In this document: positions 16,683-28,600 of the stretch, in pieces
Layout: each line of letters opens with the position of its first letter
How positions within the stretch are numbered: the stretch's first letter is position 1
Source of the DNA: an uncultured Lachnospiraceae bacterium
GTDB lineage: Bacteria; Bacillota; Clostridia; Lachnospirales; Lachnospiraceae
Direction of reading: 5' to 3'
DNA length: 33,321 nt
Assembly (NCBI GenBank): GCA_902800325.1
Contig: CADCDW010000021.1
Span: forward strand, 1-33,321
The notes under the pieces: model-generated
Told to the model about the DNA's origin: nothing
Seen by the model: the letters and a program-made list of their open reading frames with translations, nothing else
The model's database searches: none
Translations under genes and position numbers: made by a program

Positions 16683-19600
16683 AAAGAACTTAAAAAGAAT
16701 AGTGGCAGTAATTATAATGATAATTTTTTTATTAGATGATATAAGTGTTGTTTCAGCCAAGGGATTAAATCTTGTGTATGAAGATGATTTGAATATTGAA
16801 GCTACAGGCACAGAAAATGAAAATACTGATGATATTGATACAAAAACCGGTAACAATGACGTGGAAACATCATCTGATATAAATACAGAAATAAATGATA
16901 ATAACGATACTACAAAAAACAATTCTGAAAATGATAATTCTGAAAATGATAATTCCGAAATTATTGATTCCGAGACACTTGTTATGCAATCACAATATGA
17001 AGATATGGATATCAATGAGGATATAACACTTGATGGTGACATGACGGTTAATAATCTTAATGTGGATAATAATTCGAAACTTAATCTGAATGGACATGTG
17101 CTGACGGTTTATGGAGAAGTTTGGATAAAAAGTGGAAGCATTGAATTTAATAATGGAATATTATCGTGTGAACAAAATGTAAAAATTGAAAAGACCGCCT
17201 CGTTAAAAATGCCTAATATAAATGATTGTCTTATAGTTAAGGGAAATCTTAATGCATATAGTTTGTATACGGATTCAGGCAGCGTTATTGTATCCGGTGA
17301 TTTTATTATTGAGTCAGATTTTAAAGCAGGAGAAAAAAATAAATTTGTATTTAATGGTGAGGGAAAACAGATAATAAGTATCAACACCAATAGTTATTTT
17401 AATATAATTGAATTGAAAAATTTTAGTGAGGAAGGAGTTTATATCAATTATGCTTTTAGCTATAAACAGTTAATTGATAATAACTGTATATTAACATACA
17501 ACGACTTAAATGGAGAAAGAGGCTTTACGCTTGAAGAGGATACTGAAATAGATGGTATGTATTATCTTGTCATAGATAAGCTTGATTTAAACGGACATAC
17601 ACTTACTATCAACGGAGATTTCATTCATGGTGGTGGAGATGTAATTTTAAATGGTGGCAGTCTTATTATAAATGGAGATTATATAACAGCAAAGATTGTA
17701 AAGGATGATACAAATGAAGAAAGTGATGCTGAAATAGAATCTGAAGTAACATATACATATGAAACGAGCTCAGGAAAGCTAACTATGAATAACAGTGATG
17801 ATTATATTTACATAGCCGGTTCTTATGTAAATAAGCTGGGCAATAGTTTAAATGTCAGTTTAACTTCCGGAGTAATGGAAATAAAGGGGGACATGGATGT
17901 CAGATGTTTTCAGGCATCGGATAATCATACACTTTACCTTTCCGGAGATAAAAAGCAGACAATAAATACTAATGCATATGCAACTGAAGCAGTGTATTTA
18001 ATGTATGATTACAATAGCTCTTACATAAATAATCTTACGCTGGATAATATTTCAGATGAAGGGATTGTATTATCGCAGGATTTGTTGGTGGCCGGAGAAA
18101 TAAAACAAAATAATACCAGGGTTGATGGAAGAATTGCTGTATTTTCAAAATCATCATTTGCAGAAAATCAATATACAGGTGATTTATATATAGTAAATTA
18201 TAATGCACCACAGGGATTTACGGTATATGGAGATGTATATATTTATTCTATGACTTTGAATAACAAGATGAATATCTATGGAGATGCAACAGTAAGCTCA
18301 TTAACATTATATGATGATATAAATATATATGGAAATGTAAGTGAAGGCAATGTAAGTTTAAGAGGTGGAAATGTATATATAAGTGGAAACTCGGATAATG
18401 TATCTTATTCTAACTACGCCAAAACAGAAGGGATAATTTCTGTTGATGGAAATGTTTCATTATCAGGAGGAAATTTAAGCAATTCAACCATAGAAACAAA
18501 AGGAGATTTAAGTGCAACAAAGCAGATTAATATCAAGAAACTTATATTAAGTGGAGTAAAAAAACAGAGTATCACTAATTCATACAATTTTATAATAGCA
18601 ACATTGGAATTAAATAATTACAGTGAAGAAGGTATTCATAGTGATAACCTTATTATGGCTGATGAGATTATATCAAACGGAATAACGATATCGTGTGATA
18701 GTTTTGATACTGTAGGTGACTGGACGCTTGAAAAAGATGAGATTTATGATGGGGATTTGATATTGACTGATGGAGAAATAAATCTTAATGGGCACAAGCT
18801 TACAGTAACAGGCGATCTTATACAGCAGTCCGGAACAATATTTATAAATCATGGTGAATTAGATATTCAGGGATCTTACAGAACCCAGATAATTGCAAAT
18901 CCTGATAAGACAAGTTTTGTCACAGGTAAAGCGGCACTTATCATGAATAACAGTGATGATAAGCTGGTTATTGATAAAAATCTTGTATGGGATACCAGTA
19001 TAGATAACAGTTCGACTATGTATAGTGGTTGCATAGAAATTAAGGGTGACATCAGCGTATACAATAAAACAGTGTTTCCATATATAAGAAACGGAAAACT
19101 TATTTTAAATGGTACCGGAAAACAGAAAATAGATTTAAAAAGCAATCTGATAGTAAATGATCTTGAAATAGATAATGCATCAGAAGAAGGTATAACTATA
19201 TCACCTACGTTTTATAGTGCTTATTTTGGCGTAAGAAATAATTATAATGACCATGACAGTAAAGTCAATGGAGAAATAGCAGTTTATACAAGTACAGTTT
19301 TTGCGGATGATATATTTAGTCCAAGTATGTTTATTGCTGATGAAGTCACCCTTTCTGACAATCTTACCATACTTGGAAATATGAGACTTAGATATGACAG
19401 TGGAAGACTTATACTTAACAATGTTTGTCTGAATATAAAAGGAAACTATAATGAAAATGACAGCCTTGGTTTGGTTATGACTCATGAAAATGACAGGCTT
19501 AACATAGAAGGTAATTTTAGCTATTTTGATAGCTTTAATGTACATAGTTATGAGCAATGCAAGCTTACAAACGGAGTTATAAGTGTAAAAGGAAAATGCA

Positions 19601-22600
19601 CACTAAGTAGCTACTATAGATCAGAAGGAAATCATAAACTCCTATTAAATGGAGATAAGGCTCAGGAAATTGTTATATATGATAAACCATATGTAAGCAT
19701 ACTTGAAATAGATAATCAAAGTGATAATGGGGTTACTGCATCTGCTTATTTTGAAAAAGGCGAGTTAATAACTAACGGTTATAAATTCAGGTATAAAGGC
19801 ATGGATGGCGTGGCAGGATGGAAGCTTAATAAGGATGAGGAATACGATGGTGATCTCAATCTTATAGATGGAAAGCTTGATTTGAATGGTCATACATTGA
19901 CTGTACATGGTGACTTTAGCTTTTCATCAGGCAAATTATATATAAATGGCGGTAAATTAATTGTAGAAGGAGATTTTAGGCTTCAGGACATATCCGGAAA
20001 AGATAACAGCGGTAATTATAAAAAGAGTATAGGACATATACAGATGGATAATCCGGATGACGAAATAGTTGTATATGGCGATATGTACCTTTACAACGAT
20101 ATAAATGAAAATAAAATAACAGAAGGTGTAATTACACTTTACAGTGATTTATATGTTTATTATGTAGGTAAAGGCGGCGACTATGCTTCTGATAATGCGG
20201 TGATTTGTTTTTCGGGAGATAAAGAACAGACTGTATACGGATTATATTATAGTTCTCCTGTGTATTTAAATAATATCAGATGCGATAAGACGGATGATGC
20301 AGGGATAAGTACCAAGTGTAAGCTCTATATATCAGGAGAGATAGAAGAAGATAAAAAATCATTTAATGATACTATATATTTAAAAGAAGGCTTCAGCTTT
20401 AAGAATGGTGAATACTTTGGTGATGTATGTATAGATGAAAGCATGGGATTTACGGATGACATAAGAGTTCATGGAAATATTGTATTTGACAGTTGGAACA
20501 CTAATGATAATTATGTAAATATATATTGCGATGAGGATGTCGAAATTAAATATTCATTAAAAAATTGCAATATTATACTGTGTGGTTCTAAGAAGCAAAA
20601 TTTAAAAGTGAGAGGCTCTTTGGATATACTTACAATAGATAACTCTTCAGACGAAGGCGTTTATTGTGATTCATATTTTAGTGCAAATGCTGTTTATGAT
20701 ATAAGCGGTAATTTTCATTATCCATATAAGACCGGTTATAAGCTTGAAAAGGATGAGGTTATAGAGGGAGATTTCTACCTTGGATATGGAACGATGGATT
20801 TAAATGGACATAAGCTTACCATAAAAGGAGATTTGATTCGGGCTGGTGGAGATATAGACTTAAATGGAGGTACTTTATATGTAAAGGGAAATTATTCTTG
20901 TTCAAGTTTAACTGGCCGACTGATAATGGATGATGAAAAAGATTACATTCTTGTTGAAGGTGATATGTGCATCCAGTTTTTAGGATACAATAAAAGAAAT
21001 GTGTTTGATAAAGGTATAATCGAGATAAAGGGTAATCTGGATGCATATGAGGCATATGATTACGGAGAGATACCAAAGATAATAGAATCAACAAAAATAA
21101 TGCTTACAGGAGATGAAAAGCAGAGAATTAACTGCAATATGAAGATAGGCAACCTTACGCTTGATAATAGCTCTTCGGTTGAACTGCCGAACAAAATAGA
21201 TATTTTAAAGTCATTTGAAACCAATGGAACAAAGGTGACAAAGGGAAGCGTAAATATCCCTGATATAAGCATGCTTAAGGAGGAAAATTATAATTGTGAT
21301 ATATACCTAAGTGGTGATGCGGTTTTAAAAAATGCTTTAAATGTAAATGGAACACTTTATATAAATGACAGTATAGATTTGAACGGATATGAGATAACGG
21401 CAGATAATATAGTGATAAACGGTAAAGCCAAGATAAACAGAGGCAGAATAAGCTGTAAGGATTCTTTCACTGTAGGATATAATGGCGAGCTTATTATGAA
21501 AAATGATTCTGATTATCTATATGTAGGACGAAGTCTTAACTTTAATTCGAACAAATCACATAGTGATAATCTGACAGCAGGAACTATAGAACTTTTTGGT
21601 GATTTTATACAAAATAACTATGATAACTTTACTGCTACGGGAACACATAAAACTATCATAAGCAAGAGAAGTATAACATCAGACATAGGATATATTCACA
21701 CATTAAAGTTTAGTAATAATCAGGGAAACAGTATATTTAATGTGCTTGTTTTAAAAGAAAAAAGTGATATGTATGATATGTCACGAGATGAAAATATGAT
21801 GGCAAGGGAAATAATCCGTGATGGAGTAGAGGAAGAACCGCCTGCGGCACCAAGAGGTATAAAATGTACTCAGTCAACCGTAAATTCAATAACACTTGAA
21901 ATTGAGGCTGATAATAAGGAAGATGTTTTATGCTATGAAATTTATCGTGATGGAAATAGGATAGCAACTATAAGTAAAAACGTATATACAGATAAGAACC
22001 TTGTTTACAATACAGAATATACATATGAAATATATGTATATAATAAAAAAATGAAAAGGTCAGAATCTGCAGCAACCTTAAGCATAAAAACAGCAGATGA
22101 TACAGAAGCACCAACTGCTCCTTCTGACGTTAGTCTTATAAGCTTATCAGGCTCCAGACTCAGTATTTCATGGTTGCCTTCGACAGATAACTATAAAGTT
22201 AAAGGGTATAACGTTTATAGAAATGATGATTTAATATCCATCGTAACTTCATGCGGATATGAGGACACAGGACTTGAGGCTGAAGAAGATTATGACTATA
22301 AAATATGTGCATTTGATGATGCAGGAAACGAATCATCATATACGGAAAGTTTGTCGGTTACAACTGTTAAGCCTGTTATCAAGGATATAAAGCCCGAAAA
22401 TTATAAGAAGCTTGATAAAAACAAAGAGAACATATATTTATATTATAAAAACTATGGTTACAATGAAAACTATGATATAGATATTGAATATTATGATGAG
22501 AATCAAAGTACGTGGATATCTATAGCAGATAATACTTATGATGTGCAAAGCTATAACCTTGAAACAGATTATATAAGTATAACATGGGATACCTCAAGTG

Positions 22601-25600
22601 TAGTTCAAAATGAATGTAAGGTAAGATATAGCATTGCTGATGTGGATGGAAATCGAGTATCCCGGACACTTACATATTATATAGATAACGTAGGCCCTGC
22701 CAAGGTAGAAAATCTCAATGTTTTGTCTGATAATGAAACCATGGTACTTAATTGGGATGCTTCAAGAGCTGTTGACTGTGCCGGTTATAAGATATATCGA
22801 AGAGATAATAAAAATTGTGAAATAGAAGATGCATCATACACATGTATATATACTTGTAATGATAAATTCAATACAAAATATAAAGATCTTGGTGTGGAGA
22901 CAGGGTCCTTCTACGAGTACAAGGTTTTGGCGTATGATTTTGATAACAATTATGGCGATTATTCAGATTCTGTTATGGCAAAAGCAAATAATGATAACAG
23001 TGCACCTGTCATGAAAAGTGCTACTCCAGAAGCCGGACGTGTCAATAAAACGATAACAATAGTGGCTACAGCAGAGGATAACAAGAGTTTAAAGTCAGTG
23101 ATTTTTGAAATAAAGGAAGAAAATACTGATGACTGGATATATCTTAATGAGATTACAATAAACACCCCTTTAAAAAACACAGGGGTAGTAAAGTTTAATT
23201 TGAACACCCAAAATTATCCTGATGGAGTATATTATCTTAGGATGATAGCAGTAGATGCTGTCGGAAACAGAAGTGAAGAAGAATATACAAGAAGATATGA
23301 GATAGATAATACCGGAATATCAAAGATAAATATTGAGTCGGCTAGTGCAGGCTGTAACTATATTCAGCTCAAATGGGATGATGTAGATGAAACGGATTTT
23401 GGCTACTTTGCCGTAGAGCAGTTTAAAAACGGAAGCTATGAAAGAGTATCTGTTTCGTATGATACTTTGGGATGTAACGTAAAAGATTTAGTGCCTAATA
23501 CTTATTATAGGTTCAGGGTTGTGGGATATGATAACCTTGGAAATCGTGGAATAGAATCAGATATTAAGGGGATAAGCACAGCCTCTGATGATATACCGCC
23601 TGCTATTACAAGTGTTATGCCAGTTTCATCATACTATAATGATAATATAAACCTCACCGTAACAGCAAAAGATAACTATAAAATTGGCGGTGCTGTAATT
23701 TCGTATTCTCTTGATGGAGAAAACTATGAAAGACTGGCAACTGTATATGCTAATCCCATTTTTGATGAACCGGCTATGTCATATAATCTTGATTTAGAAG
23801 ATTTTCGTGAAGGAGATTTGTATATAAAATATGAAGTATATGATCAAAACGGCAATAAAAATGTACTTTTGGAAGATGGAAATGATGTAATTGTAAAATA
23901 TATCATCGATAAGACTGCGCCGGAAAAGGTTAAAAATCTGTCATCAGTATCAGAAGGAGGTTACATAGAGTTAAACTGGGACGAGGCAAAGGAAGATGAC
24001 ATAAGTTGCTATAAATTATATAGAGCTGATATTGCAGATGGATTCTTCACTTGTGTAAACGCAAATATTAAAAGCAGAAGCTATTATGATACCGATGTAG
24101 TGCCGGGAAATTCATATATGTACAAGCTTGTTGCATGCGACATTGCCGGAAATGATAGTGAAGAGTCAGATACAGTTATAGCAACAGTGGCAATGGATAC
24201 TACAAGACCATGTATTACAGGCGTTAGTCCGGTAAACAATTCTACAGTAGGAAAAAACAGTGTAATAAGTGTTATGGTTATTGACAACTCCAATATGGAC
24301 TGTGTTGATTTTGAATACCTCACCGAAGATAATATCTGGGTACAATATGACAGCAAGAAGGTTGATTCACGAGGTGGTGTAGTAGACTCAAAGCTTAAGT
24401 TTGATAATTTACCGGAAAAAAACTACAGCATAAGGATAAGGGCTATAGATTCAGCAGGAAACTATAGTGAGTATTACTATGTGGATTATAAACTCGACAA
24501 TACCGCACCGGATATTAATGTGTCAGCCCAAACAGACAATTATAACATAATCATAAGTATAACAGCAGATGAAGATTATGAGTACATGGAGATATACAGA
24601 CGCATATATGAGAGCGAAGATGAATTTGAGAAAATAGCCCATATAGAAGAAAGTGAATACACAGATATCGGTATAGAACCACATATTAACTACGAATATA
24701 TGGTCAGAGTATATGATGGATATGGAAACTATAAGGATTCGGAAACGTCAGTATGCTATGCAGATGACAATGACGTCATAGCACCTGTTGCAGTAATTCC
24801 CGAGTATGCAAAGGTACAGGCAGGCTTTGAGATACTGCTTGATGGAGGAGAATCCTACGACAATATAGGAATAGTATCTTATGTTTGGGACATGGGAAAC
24901 GGAGATATCCTTACCGGTCCATATCCAAGGTATATATATGACACAGAAGGGATATATGATATTAAGCTTACTGTGACAGATGCTTCAGGAAACACCAACA
25001 CGGCGATATGTAAAACAGAAGTTATATCAACCGATGGAACCGGAACGGTTGAAATTACAGTTATGGATAGTAACGGAGCAGTTATACCATATGCTCTTTT
25101 ATACATGAATGACAGCGAGGATGAAGCAAACTGTTATAAGACAGATGCAAACGGCAGAGTAACTATATCAGCAAAAGCAGGAGAATATAAGGCTGCGGCA
25201 TATAAGCAGGGTTATCTTCCTAAGGATATAGATGTTGTTGTAAATGAGTATACAGATTTAAGTTATAACATAATAATTAATAAAGGGGATATAGTAGTAG
25301 GTGAGATAAAAACTCATCGAATGACTTTGCAGGAGATGGTAGATGCCGGAGTTGATTTTTCTAATCCTGCCAATTATCATAATTTTGTTTTTACCATAAC
25401 ACTTGAATTTGCAGAAAGACCTATCCCTATAGAGTATGAATATATAGGTACAGGTGGTTCATTTAGCGATGGCGGTGAAGGTGGCGGAATTGGCGTCAAA
25501 TATAAAGGTGGACAACCGGGAGGAGGAGCACCTGATGAACCTAAAATAAGTATAGAACCGGTGGAAGTAAAAACCGAAGCAGGTCCGGTCGAGATTCCAC

Positions 25601-28600
25601 TTATAACCTATATAAAAACAACACAGTCAGTAAGCTGGCTTAAGGATATGTACATGGTAGAGCTTGGAGTGCTCAATATGGCTGACTCAGGATATACGAT
25701 AAAGGATTCTTATGCATCTTTAAATATGCCTAAAGGAATATCCCTTGCAGCAATTAAGAAAGGACAGTCACAGTCCCAATATATGGGAGACATAAAGGGA
25801 CAGGAAAAGAAATTTACCTCATGGGTAGTAAAGGTTGATGACCCCGGTGAGTATAAGGTAACAGCAGACTTTTCAGGAACACTTATGCCGTTTGAAGCAC
25901 CTGTAAATGCACATTTTGATTCTGAGGCATATATCAGCTCAGGGGGATATGACGGACTTGAGATAACGGTAATGCCGGAGAGTACGGCATATACAGGAGA
26001 ATTGTATTACATACAGTTCAAGATTGAAAATAATTCCGGGAGACCATTGTATAACTTTAGTACATCGTTTGGACCATATACAGAACCGGGAGTAAAATAT
26101 GAATCATATATATTGGACCCGGATACAGGAGAAAAAGAGCTATATGAATCATATGATACGGGTTCACGATCCTATCCTGAGATGAGTGAATATCATTATA
26201 CTCCTGTTTTAAAGGGCGGAGAGCGGATGAATATACGAACGTTGGATGACGGACAGGTTATATACGGAACCTACGTTACCGGATTCCCGGGGACAGCAGA
26301 TCCTACAGAGTGTTATTATGAACTTGTAAACCATATGGTAGAGGTTATCGATGGTGAAAACTTGGGTGTAAGTGTGTACGTTAAGCCTATATCGGGACAC
26401 GTAAGCAAGCAGATATTTTGCTTTATGCCAAGAGAATCCATATTTGGTGATCCTGTAGATATGACAACAGGAGCATATGTAGATGATTATGAAGCACTTT
26501 CGCTTACAGGAGTAGCCGAGCTTTCACTTGACCTTTCTTATAATTCAAGATTTGGAGAAGCAGCGGGAGAGCTTGGATACGGATGGACACATAACTTTGA
26601 AAGTTATATAAGTGATGATTGCGGTATGATTCATCTATATACATCACCGGACTGTTGCGCAAGTTATATAGATGAAGAATCGTATAACGGAAATATCTAC
26701 GGACATATGGAGGATGGTGTACTTATACCTGCTGAGGCTGATGATAGTAAAGACATGGTATACAGATGTATAACAACAGGTATGGAGGATTCTGTTATAA
26801 CCAGAAAAGCAGACGGAACATATATACTTGACATGCCGTCGGGCGATGTGTTTACATATGATGAAAATGGAAAAATAAGCGGTATCATGATGTCGGATAA
26901 AAGTAAGGCAGATATCATCCATACCGACAATCAGACTATAGTTACTGAGGAAGGAAGCGGTAACAGACTTATACTTGACTATAGTGATGGCAGGCTTATA
27001 TCCGTATCGGACGATGAGGGCAGAAAGACAACCTTCGCATATACAGACGGATATCTTACAACCATAACCAATCCTATGGGAGAAACTTTAAATTATGAGT
27101 ATGATGATAAAGGACGTATAATAAAAGCTAAAAACAACTATGAAAAAGTATTTGTAGAAAATACCTATGATGAAGAAGGAAGGGTTATAAGGCAGCTTGA
27201 CTTTGAAGGAAACGAAATAACCATGTCCTACACTGATAAGGAAAACGGAGGTATGCTTGTAACTGCGACAGATACGGAAAAAGCGGTTACAACCTATGAG
27301 ACCGATGCAGCGTGCAGGATTATAAAAACTACAAATCCCGATGGAAGCAGCATAAGCCATACATATGATGTAAAGGGAAATCTTGTGTCTGTCTTTGATG
27401 AGCAGGGAAATGCAGTTTCATATACGTATGATGAGAAAAACCGTAATACAGGTATATCATCAAGCACAGGATTAAATATAGCTTATACATATAACGAGAA
27501 GGATGAGATATCTGCATTATCAGACGGAAGCGAAACCACATACATGTCATATGATGAGTCAGGAAATATAATAAACGTTAGAAAAACTGACAAACAGGTG
27601 TCCTACACTTATGATGATAAAGGCAGGCTTACCTCAATGACAAGAGAGGGCAAGGGAACGGAAAAATTCAACTATAATGATGACAGATTTCTTGTAAGCA
27701 TCATAACCAATGAACTGGGTAACAGTGTAAAGCTTGACTACGACCGGCGTGGAAATATCATCAGAAGGACAACGCCTGAGGGCGAGGTGACAGGATATGA
27801 GTATGACCTTATGGACAGGCTGACCGCCATATCCTATGCAAACGGAAGCACAAGAAGGATTACCTATGATATATACGGAAATCCTACATCTATAACTGAT
27901 GGCAGGGGTAATACGATAAGCTATGAATATAACACTGCCGGAAAGCTTATAAAAATCTGCTATCCTGACAGAACTTCCGAAGGATATGAATACAATGCAA
28001 AGGGTGAGCTTGTTTCACTAACGGGAGTGGACGGAAGAAAGATAAGCTATATGTACGATATAGCGGGAAATCTTACAAAGATTGATTATCCGGACGGAAC
28101 ATCTGAGAGCTATGAGTATGGCACACAGGGACTTCCAACAGCCATAACCGGACGTGATGGTAAAAGCAGAACGCTTTCATATATGCCGGATGGAAAGCCT
28201 GGCAGCATGAAGCTTAGCGGTGATAGTGCGTATGAGATAAATTATGATGGTAATAATCATATATCATCACTTACGGATGAGGCAGGAAACACAGTAAGCT
28301 ATACATACGATAATTATGGAAATCTTTCCGAAGTAACGAATGAGCTTGGTTATGCTACGATTTATGAATATAACTGCTGGGATGAGCTAATTTCTGTAAC
28401 AGATTCAAATGGTAACAAAATTTCATATGAGTATGATGCAGCAGGCTGTGTAACTGCTATGATATATCCTGATGGTACAAAAATGGATGTATCATATGAC
28501 AAAAATGGAAGATTATTAAAAGTAAGTACAGATGTGACAGAGGGAGAAAAACGTACAGTCGGTATAAGTTACACCTATGACGAGATGGGTAACATCAAAA

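Noticed and set aside
16073-17042. Ser/Phe-rich minus-strand frames opposite the YD protein and the toxin start
   Set aside because: Artefacts of the acidic low-complexity coding strand.
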